DNA from: Catenovulum sp052056295
Lineage (GTDB): Bacteria; Pseudomonadota; Gammaproteobacteria; Enterobacterales; Alteromonadaceae
DNA: 64,000 nt
NCBI RefSeq assembly: GCF_052056295.1
Contig: NZ_CP182493.1
Span: 186,001 to 250,000 of the forward strand
Direction of reading: 5' to 3'
The position numbers were made by a program, and so were the translations under genes. The notes beneath the pieces are model-generated. The model had not been told where the DNA came from. It was given only the letters and a program-made list of their open reading frames with translations, and made no database searches. Positions 27,080-35,863 of this stretch are shown here, one piece after another. Positions within the stretch are counted from its first letter, which is position 1. Every line of letters starts with the position of its first letter.

Positions 27080-27482
27080 AGCTAACGCCGCAATATGGGG
27101 CGCACAAAAGCTTGGCTAAAATTAGGAACGAAGTGACGCCAGCCAAGCTTTTTGCGTCCCTTCATAATTGCATTGTTGGCTAGAAGCTTACCTAAAAGCT
27201 GAAGATTAGCACAATACAAATACCGTAAATAAACTTAGAAAAACGAACTTGAGAAACGCACTGGCATAGCGACACAAAAGTCCATTTTTATAAATTGACT
27301 TGAAGCGACAGGCAAACAATGCAAATGCCGCTCAACGGTAAAACAAGTTGGAAAAACCAACTTCAAAACAACTGGTGCGTGGCAACTCGAAAGTAAAATG
27401 ATCAACGCAAACAACTTTCAGCGACACGAAAACCAACGACACTAATTTTAATATTTTTTAACTATTAGCCCTTAAAACTTCT
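27080..27482 (-). mobile_element. Non-coding cassette 61: attC (T1, 27080-27181) + family A body; copy of cassette 47
   Basis: attC cores AGCTAAC/GTTGGCT. 403 bp matching cassette 47, including the unusual GACGCCAGCC centre. Confidence 0.9.
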
Positions 27483-27879
27483 AGCTAACGCCGCGATAAG
27501 CGGCTGAAAAAGCTTGGCTATAATTAGTGAGGTACGAACTAAGCCAAGCTTTTTTAGTCCGCCTTAATTGCATTGTTGGCTAGAAGCTCACCGAAGTTTG
27601 AATTTAGCACAATACAAATACCGTAAATAAACTTAGAAAAATGAGCTTGAGAAACGCACTGGCGTGGCGACACAAAAGTCCATTTTTATAAATTAACTTG
27701 AAGCGACAAGCAAACAACGCAACTGCCGCTCAACGGTAAAACAAGTTGGAAAAACCAACCTTAAAGCAACTGGTGCGTAGCGATTAGAAAGTTATTTTTC
27801 TGCCAAAAAAATTCCAGTTAAAAGAAAAACCACACCACCAATTTTTAATATTTTTAAACTATTAGCTCTTAAAACTTCT
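27483..27879 (-). mobile_element. Non-coding cassette 62: attC (T3, 27483-27581) + family A body; copy of cassette 35
   Basis: attC cores AGCTAAC/GTTGGCT. 397 bp matching cassette 35, including its private GTTATTTTTCTGCC segment. Confidence 0.9.
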
Positions 27880-28241
27880 AGCTAACGCCGCGGTAAAGGG
27901 TGGAACAAAGTTGGCTAGCATTTTTGCTCCGCAAAAATTTGGCCAAGCTTTTTGCATCCCTTTAACTGCATTGTTAGAAATGCCCAACAACGCAAGGGCT
28001 GCATAAAAATGCCCTTTACCAATAATTAAAAACAATTGCCTAAACTTAACCTAAAAACCTGCGGTTACCAACATTTAAGCAAACGATAAATTGGTTTAAA
28101 TTTAGCGCGTTAACAACACCGCCCTAACCTAATAAAACCAAACTAAAATGCCAATTAACTTTGCACGCCAACCAGCAATTTAAAAATAGCGAAGCACACA
28201 AATGCCTCATTTGAAGCCGTTTACTTGTAAGATTTTGCTAT
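27880..28241 (-). mobile_element. Non-coding cassette 63: attC (T4, 27880-27979) + family B body; copy of cassette 21
   Basis: attC cores AGCTAAC/GTTAGAA. 362 bp matching cassette 21, including its private TTTTTGCTCCGC centre. Confidence 0.9.
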
Positions 28242-28630
28242 TTCTAACGCCGCGATAAGCGGCTGAAAAAGCTTGGCTATAATTAGTGAGGTACGAACTA
28301 AGCCAAGCTTTTTTAGTCCGCCTTAATTGCATTGTTGGCTAGAAGCTCACCAAAAGCTAAAGATTGGCACAATACAAATACCGTAAATAAACTTAGAAAA
28401 ATGAACTTTAGAAACGCACATGCGTGGCGACACAAAAGTCCATTTTTATAAACCAACTTTAAGCGACAAGCAAACAATACAAATGCCGCTCAACGGTAAA
28501 ACAAGTTGGAAAAACCAACTTCAAAACAACTGGTGCGTGGCGGCTTAAAAGTTAACTGAACAAGCAAGAAAATGCCAGCACTGCGAAACCAACACCAACA
28601 GTTTAACTACTATTAACTAACGAACCTTCT
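28242..28630 (-). mobile_element. Non-coding cassette 64: attC (T3, 28242-28340) + family A body; copy of cassette 6
   Basis: attC cores TTCTAAC/GTTGGCT. 389 bp matching cassette 6, some 25 kb away. Confidence 0.9.
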
Positions 28631-28991
28631 AGCTAACGCCGCAGTATAGGGCGCAACAAAGTTGGATTATATTTTTGCCCGCAAAAATTAAGCCAAGCTT
28701 TTTGCGTCCCATATGACTGCATTGTTAGAAATGCCAAACGACACCAATGCTGCATAAAAACGCCCTATACTGGCTTACAAAAACAGTTGCCTAAACTTAA
28801 CTTAAAAAACTGCGATAACCAACATTTAAGCAAACAATAAATTAGTTAAAATTTAGCACGTTAACAACGCAAAACTTACCAACAACAACGCCCTAAAATG
28901 CCAATTAATTTGCACGCCAAGCAGAATTAGAAAAAGCCAACAAGCACACAAATGCTTCATTCGAAGCTGTTTACTTGTAAGGTTTTACTAT
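28631..28991 (-). mobile_element. Non-coding cassette 65: attC (T5, 28631-28730) + family B body; copy of cassettes 4 and 30
   Basis: attC cores AGCTAAC/GTTAGAA. 361 bp matching cassettes 4 and 30. Confidence 0.9.
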
Positions 28992-29461
28992 TTCTAACGC
29001 CGCAATATGGGGCGCAATAAAGCTTGGCTATAATAAGCGAAGAATGAGCGCAGCCAAGCTTTTTGCGTCCCATTCATTATTGCTTTGTTAGCTAGTGCTG
29101 AGTTTTTAAAACTGAACTCGCAAACAACACAAAACCAAATTAGCAACTTACCGACTTCATTTTCTAGCAATAAACTTGCAGCAAAAAGAAGCAAACACGA
29201 ACAATGCCGAGTGCCGTAAGTAAACTTAGAAAAATGAACTAGAGGACATGCAAAAGCGTGGCGACACGAAAGCTCATTTTTATAACTTCACTTCAAGCGG
29301 CAGGCAGACAATATAAATGCCGCTCAACGGTAAACAAGGTTAAAAAACTAACCTACAAACAACTGGAGCGTGGCGAGTTGGTGTTACTTTTTAGTACAAA
29401 ATAACCAGCAACTCGAAAACTTACAACACCAGATTTTAATTTTTAACTAAGTTAAGCACTT
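28992..29461 (-). mobile_element. Non-coding cassette 66: attC (T1, 28992-29093) + family C body; copy of cassette 12
   Basis: attC cores TTCTAAC/GTTAGCT. 470 bp matching cassette 12. Last of the eight consecutive copies. Confidence 0.9.
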
Positions 29462-29562
29462 AGCTAACGCCCGCATAAGTGGCGCATAAAAGCTTGGCTA
29501 TACTAAGCGAAGAATGAGCGCAGCCAAGCTTTTTGCGTCCACCCTTAATGCGTTTGTTAGGG
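29462..29562 (-). repeat. attC 67 (T2)
   Basis: Cores AGCTAAC/GTTAGGG, T2 arms. The core supplies the TAA stop of the 29557-29892 gene. Confidence 0.94.
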
Positions 29563-29892
29563 GCTAGACACCTTTACCTTAAGTGCTAAAAAGTCTTTAT
29601 TAGCTGAGTTACAATTATCCCTAATTCCGTGAAGTACAACAGCTTGGTTCTTTGACATTGCTGAGTGGGCTAATGTAACAAGTGCGCTAACAGTATTACT
29701 CTCACTATTTTCTAAATTAAAGCGAAAACGCTCTTTACCACAGTCATAATTCAAACGGTTTTCACTTAATACGCTGACATGGACAAAATTTTCAGAAACA
29801 CTTATAGAGGTGATTTTTCCTTCAATTAGAAAAGAGTCGTTAGCAAACACAGTGTGAGAGCAAAATAACATCATGATAAACAGAATTCTCAT
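29557..29892 (-). CDS. Cassette gene: exported hypothetical protein (111 aa)
   Basis: ATG at 29890-29892 with GGGG upstream; the long frame upstream runs through attC 68 and is not coding. Signal peptide (RILFIMMLFCSHTVFA). The mature part is beta-rich with two Cys (about residues 52 and 92). Periplasmic; family unknown. The stop is formed by the attC core. Confidence 0.73.
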   Translation of the reverse strand: MRILFIMMLFCSHTVFANDSFLIEGKITSISVSENFVHVSVLSENRLNYDCGKERFRFNLENSESNTVSALVTLAHSAMSKNQAVVLHGIRDNCNSANKDFLALKVKVSSP

Positions 29893-29897
29893 TTGGC

Positions 29898-30372
29898 CCC
29901 TAACGCCCGCATAAGTGGCGCATAAAAGCTTGGCTATAATGTGCGAGGTACGAGCGCAGCCAAGCTTTTTGCGTCCACCCTTAATGCGATTGTTAGCTAG
30001 GTGCCCACCGAATGAACATAAAACTAGCCAACAATACAAAACCAAATTAGCAACTTACCTGTTCCATTTTTAACTGCAAATTTAGCAGCGAAAAGAAGCA
30101 GACCCGAACAATGCCGAGTGCCGTAAGTAAACCTAGAAAAATGAACTTGAGGACATGCAAAAGCGTGGCGACACGAAAGCTCATTTTTATAACTTCACTT
30201 CAAGCGGCAGGCAAACAATACAAATGCCGCTCAACGGTAAAACAAGTTGGAAAAACCAACCTACAAACAACTGGTGCGTGGCGACTAACAAGTTAACGGA
30301 ACAGGCAAGAAAATGCCAGCACCACGAAAACAAACACCAACAGTTTAACTACTTTTAACTAACGAAACTTCT
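29898..30372 (-). mobile_element. Non-coding cassette 68: attC (T2, 29898-29998) + C/A hybrid body
   Basis: attC cores CCCTAAC/GTTAGCT. The left half of the body is family C (CAAAACCAAATTAGCAACTT...). The right half is family A (AACGGAACAGGCAA...CTTCTAGCTAAC). The switch lies in the shared central segment. Confidence 0.88.
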
Positions 30373-30853
30373 AGCTAACGCCGCAATATGGGGCGCGAAA
30401 AAGCTTGGCTAAAATTAGGAACGAAGTGACGCGAGCCAAGCTTTTTGTGTCCCATCATTATTGCATTGTTAGCTAATGCTGAGCTATTTAAACTTAACTC
30501 GCAAACAACGCAAAACCAAATTAGCAACTTACCTACTCCATTTTTAACTGCAAATTTGGCAGCGAAAAGAAGCAAACCCGAACAATGCCGAGTGCTGTAA
30601 GTAAACTTAGAAAAATGAGCTTGAGAAACGCACTGGCGTGGCGACACAAAAGTCCATTTTTATAAATTGACTTGAAGCGACAGGCAAACAACGAAAATGC
30701 CGCTCAACGGTAAGTAAGGTTGAAAAACCAAGCTACAAACAACTGCTGCGTGGCGACTCGAAAGTTAAATGATCAACACAAACAACTTTCAGCAACACGA
30801 AAACCAACAACACCAATATTAATATTTTTAAACTTTTAACTAATAAAACTTCT
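30373..30853 (-). mobile_element. Non-coding cassette 69: attC (T1, 30373-30474) + C/A hybrid body
   Basis: attC cores AGCTAAC/GTTAGCT. Family C left half, and a family A right half of the subtype seen in cassettes 57 and 34. A second, independent hybrid. Confidence 0.88.
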
Positions 30854-31217
30854 AGCTAACGCCGCGGTAAAGGGTGGAACAAAGTTGGCTAACATTTTTG
30901 CTCAGCAAAAATTTGGCCAAGCTTTTTGCATCCCTTTGACTGCATTGTTAGAAATGCCCGACAACGTAAGGGCTGCATAAAAATGCCCTTTACCATTAAT
31001 TAAAAAACAGTTGCTTAAACTTAACGTACAAAGCTGCGGTAACCAACAATTAAGCAAACAATAAATTGGTTTGAATGTAGCACGTTAACAACGCAAAACG
31101 CACCAACAACTACAAACTAAAATGCCAATTTAACATGGCACGCCAAGCTAAATTAGAAAAAGCAGCAAAGCACACAAATGCCTCATTTGAAGCCGTTTAC
31201 TTTTAAGATTTTGCTAT
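30854..31217 (-). mobile_element. Non-coding cassette 70: attC (T4, 30854-30953) + family B body
   Basis: attC cores AGCTAAC/GTTAGAA. Apparently identical to cassettes 48 and 59. Confidence 0.9.
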
Positions 31218-31609
31218 TTCTAACGCCGCAATATGGGGCGCATAAAAGCTTGGCTAAAATTAGGAACGAAGTGACGCGAGCCAAGCTTTTTGCGTCCCTC
31301 CATAATTGCATTGTTGGCTAGAAGCTCAGCAAAAGCTGAAGATTAGCACAATACAAATACCGTAAATAAACTTAGAAAAATGAACTTGAGAAACGCAAAA
31401 GCGTAGCGACACAAAAGTCCATTTTTATAAATTAACTTGAAGCGATAGGCAAACAACACAAATGCCGCTCAACGGTAAGCAAGGTTGAAAAACCAAGCTA
31501 CAAACAACTGATGTGTGGCGGTATACAAGTTAACGGAACAGCCAAATAAATGCCAGCACTGCGAAAACAAACACCACAAGTTTAACTACTTTTAACTAAC
31601 GAAACTTCT
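31218..31609 (-). mobile_element. Non-coding cassette 71: attC (T1, 31218-31319) + family A body
   Basis: attC cores TTCTAAC/GTTGGCT; family A body. Confidence 0.9.
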
Positions 31610-32077
31610 AGCTAACGCCGCAATATGGGGCGCAAAAGGCTTGGCTATAATTAGCGAGGAACGAGCGCAGCCAAGCTTTTTGCGTCCCATTCATTATTGC
31701 TTTGTTAGCTAGTGCTGAGTTTTTAAAAATTAACTCGTAAACAACGCAAAACCAAATAGCAACTTACCAACTTCATTTTTGACTGCAATTTAGCAGCAAA
31801 AAGAAGCAGACCCGAACAATGCTGAGTGCCGTAAGTAAACTTAGAAAAATGAACTTGAGGATACACACAAGCGTGGCGACACAAAAGTCCATTTTTATAA
31901 ACCAACTTGAAGCGGCAGGCAAATAACACAAATGCCGCTCAACGGTAAAACAACATGGAAAAACCAACTTACCAACAACTAGAGCGTGGCGAGTTGGTGT
32001 TACTATTTAGCACAAAATAACCAGCAACTCGAAAACCTACAACACCAATTTTAAATTTATTACTACGTTAAGCACTT
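31610..32077 (-). mobile_element. Non-coding cassette 72: attC (T1 arms, T2-like centre, 31610-31710) + family C body
   Basis: attC cores AGCTAAC/GTTAGCT. Arms ATATGGGGCGC/GCGTCCC with a GCGAGGAACGAGCGC centre. Confidence 0.89.
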
Positions 32078-32179
32078 AGCTAACGCCGCAATATGGGGCG
32101 CATAAAAGCTTGGCTAAAATTAGGAACGAAGTGACGCGAGCCAAGCTTTTTGCGTCCCATCATTATTGCTTTGTTATAT
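32078..32179 (-). repeat. attC 73 (T1)
   Basis: Cores AGCTAAC/GTTATAT, T1 arms; serves the cassette whose gene stops at 32182. Confidence 0.94.
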
Positions 32180-32181
32180 TT

Positions 32182-32556
32182 TTAATCCACCCATGCTATT
32201 GAGGTTACCTTACCATTTTCGATTGGCATAAATAAACCACATGGATTGGATGAACTTGCACACTGCCCCGATACTTCTTCACCGATTTGGGCATTGTGGT
32301 TTGTACTTAAACAAGCCCCCAGACATTCAGATGAATCTAAGCAAGATTTACCAGAATCGCTAAATTGGATAACACATTGCTTTTTACCACTAGAGCAAAC
32401 TTTCTCGATAACACCACCGTAATTGGAACACAATAAAGGATCTTCAATATTGGCGATGCGGGCATCTTCCTGAAGATTACTCCAAGTACTGACACCGACT
32501 GAAATTACATACAACGCTAAAGCGATTACTCCAGCTATGAGCAACTGTGTTTTCAT
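32182..32556 (-). CDS. Cassette gene: membrane-anchored Cys-rich protein (124 aa)
   Basis: ATG at 32554-32556, no clear ribosome binding site; the frame upstream of it crosses attC 74 and a family C body and is not coding. N-terminal hydrophobic anchor (residues 5-23), then a periplasmic domain with eight Cys in a spread CSNYGG/KQC/SC/EC/AC/C/NPCG pattern, probably disulfide-bonded. Function unknown. Confidence 0.74.
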   Translation of the reverse strand: MKTQLLIAGVIALALYVISVGVSTWSNLQEDARIANIEDPLLCSNYGGVIEKVCSSGKKQCVIQFSDSGKSCLDSSECLGACLSTNHNAQIGEEVSGQCASSSNPCGLFMPIENGKVTSIAWVD

Positions 32557-32560
32557 AAAA

Positions 32561-33030
32561 ATATAACGCCGCAATAAGTGGCGCATAAAAGCTTGGCTAT
32601 AATTAGCGAGGAACGAGCGCAAGCCAAGCTTTTTGCGTCCACCCTTAATTGCATTGTTAGCTAATGCTGAGCTTTTAAAACCCAACTCGCAAACAACACA
32701 AAACCAAATTAGCAACTTACCTACTTCATTTTTAACTGCAAATTTAGCAGCGAAAAGAAGCACTCACGAACAATGCCGAGTGCCGTAAATAAACTTAGAA
32801 AAATGAACTCGAGGAAACGCACAAGCGTGGCGACACAAAAGTCCATTTTTATAAACTTACTTGAAGCGGCAGGCAAACAACGCAATTGCCGCTCAACGGT
32901 AAGATGATTTAACAAAACCAACTTACAAACAACTGGAGCGTGGCGAGTTAGTGTTACTTTTTAGCACAAAATAACCAGCAACTCGAAAACTTACAACACC
33001 AATTTTTAATTTTAACTACGTTAAGCACTT
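32561..33030 (-). mobile_element. Non-coding cassette 74: attC (T2, 32561-32662) + family C body
   Basis: attC cores ATATAAC/GTTAGCT; family C body. Confidence 0.9.
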
Positions 33031-33131
33031 AGCTAACGCCCGCATAAGTGGCGCAATAAAGTTTGGCTATACTAAGCGAAGAATGAGCGCAGCCAAGCTT
33101 TTTGCGTCCACCCTTAATGCGTTTGTTAGGC
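33031..33131 (-). repeat. attC 75 (T2)
   Basis: Cores AGCTAAC/GTTAGGC. T2 arms; inner box reads AGTTTGGCT on the left. The core supplies the TAA stop of the 33126-33542 gene. Confidence 0.93.
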
Positions 33132-33542
33132 GATTTTATGCCCCAGACCAATTCGCTGCCAAGCCTCTTTAAATTGCGGTTGATCGTAAGATGTTGGCTG
33201 TAACCAGTATGATACACGACCTTCTTTTTCACCACGATGCGCCAATGATTTAACTTCTTCCGGCAACATGACAAACACATTTGGTTCTTTTGATACATTA
33301 TTTACGATGAGCCAGAAATCGCCCATCACTTTATCAAGGGAATTTCCAAGTGGCACAGGATTACGCTTTGAAAGTGCCTTGACTTGGACACCTATAAAAT
33401 CAGTGCCTTCTTTGTTGTAAGCAATTATATCAATGCCTCGTGCATTCCTTGCCGTTGGCATCACATTCCAGCCCATACAAGACAGCTTGTAACAGGCGTA
33501 GTACATACCAATATTGCCGGTTACTTGAGTTTCTAATTTCAC
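33126..33542 (-). CDS. Cassette gene: PD-(D/E)XK nuclease-like protein (138 aa)
   Basis: GTG start with AAGGA seven bases upstream. The N-terminal layout fits the restriction-endonuclease-like fold: Glu in KLETQVTGNIG on helix 1, ARGIDIIAYN giving the catalytic Asp, and FIGVQVKA giving the (Q/E)xK half-motif. Families of this size include orphan nucleases and Holliday-junction-type enzymes. No partner methylase is present. Activity is inferred from motifs alone. Confidence 0.72.
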   Translation of the reverse strand: MKLETQVTGNIGMYYACYKLSCMGWNVMPTARNARGIDIIAYNKEGTDFIGVQVKALSKRNPVPLGNSLDKVMGDFWLIVNNVSKEPNVFVMLPEEVKSLAHRGEKEGRVSYWLQPTSYDQPQFKEAWQRIGLGHKIA

Positions 33543-33559
33543 GCTGAATTCCTTGTGAC

Positions 33560-34031
33560 GCCTAACGCCGCAATATGGGGCGCACAAAAGCTTGGCTAAA
33601 ATAGGAACGAAGTGACGCGAGCCAAGCTTTTTGCGTCCCATCATTATTGCATTGTTAGCTAATGCTGAGTTTTTAAAACTTAACTCGCAAACAACGCAAA
33701 ACCAAATTAGCAACTTACCTGCTCTTTTTATACTGCAAATTTAGCAGCGAAAAGAAGCAAACACGAACAACGCCGAGTGCCGTAAGTAAACTTAGAAAAA
33801 TGAACTCAAGGAAACGCACAAGCGTGGCGACACAAAAGTCCATTTTTATAAACTGACTCAAAGCGACCAGAAGCAAACAACTCAACTGCCGCTCAACGGT
33901 AAGATGATTTAGCAAAACCAACTTACAAACAACTGGAGCGTGGCGAGTTAGTGTTACTTTTTAGCACAAAATAACCAGCAACTCGAAAACCTACAACACC
34001 AATTTTTAATTTATTACTACGTTAAGCACTT
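33560..34031 (-). mobile_element. Non-coding cassette 76: attC (T1, 33560-33660) + family C body
   Basis: attC cores GCCTAAC/GTTAGCT; family C body with a degraded second hairpin. Confidence 0.9.
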
Positions 34032-34421
34032 AGCTAACGCCGCAATATGGGGCGCACAAAAGCTTGGCTAAAATAGGAACGAAGTGACGCAGCCAAGCTT
34101 TTTGCGTCCCATCATAATTGCATTGTTGGCTAGAAGCTCAACAAAAGCTGAAGATTAGCACAATACAATTATCGTAAATAAACCTATAAAAATGAACTTG
34201 AGAAACGCACAAGCGTAGCGACACTAAAGTCCATTTTTATAAATTGACTTGAAGCGGCAGGCAAACAACGAAAATGCCGCTCAACGGTAAAAAAATTGGA
34301 AAAACCAACCTACAAACAACTAGTGCGTGGCGACAAACAAGTTAACGGAACAGGCAAATAAATGCCAGCACCGCGAAAAAAAACACCACAAGTTCAACTA
34401 CTTTTAACTAACGAAACTTCT
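34032..34421 (-). mobile_element. Non-coding cassette 77: attC (T1, 34032-34131) + family A body
   Basis: attC cores AGCTAAC/GTTGGCT; family A body. Confidence 0.9.
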
Positions 34422-34784
34422 AGCTAACGCCGTAGTAAAGGGTGGAATAAAGTTGGCTAACATTTTTGCTCAGCAAAAATTTGGCCAAGCTTTTTGCATC
34501 CCTTTGACTGCTTTGTTAGAAATGTCCAACAACGCAAGAGTTGCATAAAAACGCCCTTTACCGACAATTAAAAACGAATGCTTAAACTTAACGCAAAAAC
34601 CTGCGATGACCAACATTTAAGCAAACAATAAATTGGTTTAAATTTAGCGCGTTAACAACGCAAAACTCACCAACAACTACAACCTAAAATGCAAATTAAC
34701 TTTGCACGCCAAGCTAAATTAGAAAAAGCAGCCAAACACACAAATGCCTCATTTGAAGCCAGTTTACTTGTATGATTTAACTAT
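34422..34784 (-). mobile_element. Non-coding cassette 78: attC (T4, 34422-34521) + family B body
   Basis: attC cores AGCTAAC/GTTAGAA. GTAGTAAAGGG arm with CCCTTTAC complement in the body. Confidence 0.9.
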
Positions 34785-34884
34785 TTATAACGCCGCAATA
34801 AGCGGCTAAAAAGGCTTGGCTATAATTAGTGAGGTACGAACTAAGCCAAGCTTTTTTAGTCCGCCCTTAATTGCTTTGTTATAC
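34785..34884 (-). repeat. attC 79 (T3)
   Basis: Cores TTATAAC/GTTATAC, T3 arms; serves the cassette whose gene stops at 34889. Confidence 0.94.
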
Positions 34885-34888
34885 GTAC

Positions 34889-35233
34889 TTACTGCCAAAC
34901 ACCTTGTTCACTCAAAATAACTTCACTCTTGCTTGATACAACTTCTAGTAAGCCATCTTGATGTACATAGTACGTAATGTTGCCATTTTTAAATTTATAA
35001 CCAAGAAAACGGCAAGGGGTTTCTCCGTCGCTACACGTCGTATGCCAACTACTACCTTTTAAGGATATCGAATTGCCAGATTTCTTACTCTGCCCTTTAT
35101 AAATATAGTTTGAGCAACTAACTTCGCCTTCTTGGCAGTTAGATTGAATTGAAACTTTATAGTTTGGTGTTTCAAGGATTTCCGCACTCATTGCCAATGT
35201 CGGAAATAAAAGAGCAAGAATGAAGATTTTCAC
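34889..35233 (-). CDS. Cassette gene: exported hypothetical protein (114 aa)
   Basis: GTG start with AGGTGA four bases upstream. Signal peptide (KIFILALLFPTLAMSA). The mature part is beta-rich with four Cys, suggesting two disulfides. Periplasmic; no family recognised. Confidence 0.75.
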   Translation of the reverse strand: MKIFILALLFPTLAMSAEILETPNYKVSIQSNCQEGEVSCSNYIYKGQSKKSGNSISLKGSSWHTTCSDGETPCRFLGYKFKNGNITYYVHQDGLLEVVSSKSEVILSEQGVWQ

Positions 35234-35247
35234 TGACTCACCTGTAC

Positions 35248-35345
35248 GTATAACGCCCAAATAACGGGCTAAAAAAGTTTGGCTAAATTAGCGAGGCACG
35301 AGCTGAGCCAAGCTTTTTTAGTCCTTGTTGATTTGTTTGTTAGTT
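35248..35345 (-). repeat. attC 80 (outlier)
   Basis: Cores GTATAAC/GTTAGTT. Arms CCCAAATAACGGGCT / AGTCCTTGTTGATTTG differ from T1-T5, while the inner boxes resemble T3. The preceding gene ends inside this site. Confidence 0.9.
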
Positions 35346-35845
35346 TTATTACAGACCGCATTTTCAGCTTGACCACTCTTTATATTAAGACTTGAGACAA
35401 ACTCCCATTGATCCTCAAAAGGTGCATAAATTATACTATCTTCTGTAGCTGAAACTATCATCATACCGGTAACACCAGCATAGCTCCCATCCGTAGTATT
35501 GCGAGTTTCCGTGAATAGTCTTGGGTCATCTGAACGAGAATTTGGAATATATATCCCACCCATTTTGTCCGATGTTGAAGGTGGTACTGGTAACTCTGGC
35601 GAATAATAAATCACACAATCACCCATGCTGGCAAAGTATTTGCCGTCCGAGTCCTCGCCAACGAGACTATAAGTTCCCGCTCTAAGCCCCGCTATATAGC
35701 GATACTTAAACAAACCACGTATACGACTATGTGTATAGTCCTGCTCTAAAACAAAATGTTGCTGAACTGTAGGCTGTTTTAAATCAGAGATGGTTGTACA
35801 ACCACTTACAACAAGACCAAACAAAGTAAAAACAATAACTCTCAT
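35318..35845 (-). CDS. Cassette gene: lipoprotein of unknown function (175 aa)
   Basis: ATG with AGGAG five bases upstream. Lipoprotein signal RVIVFTLFGLVVSGC, lipobox VSGC with Cys at residue 16. Mature beta-rich domain. The last nine residues (NKQINKD region) are encoded within attC 80. Second cassette from attI, so it may be expressed from Pc. Confidence 0.78.
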   Translation of the reverse strand: MRVIVFTLFGLVVSGCTTISDLKQPTVQQHFVLEQDYTHSRIRGLFKYRYIAGLRAGTYSLVGEDSDGKYFASMGDCVIYYSPELPVPPSTSDKMGGIYIPNSRSDDPRLFTETRNTTDGSYAGVTGMMIVSATEDSIIYAPFEDQWEFVSSLNIKSGQAENAVCNKTNKQINKD

Positions 35846-35863
35846 GCATACTCCTACGCAAAA

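Noticed and set aside
3071..28450. A 16-codon plus-strand ORF (MxLRNAxAWRHKSPFL) recurring in many family A bodies
   Set aside because: It is interrupted by TAG in cassettes 14, 56, 60, 71 and 77, and its ATG is lost in cassettes 3, 47 and 61. There is no ribosome binding site, so it is a by-product of the conserved core.
20109..33921. Minus-strand frames through family C bodies giving hydrophobic peptides (e.g. MDFCVATLVRFLEFIFLSL)
   Set aside because: One-base indels between copies break the frame, and the frames run into attC sequence. The nucleotide structure is better conserved than the peptide.
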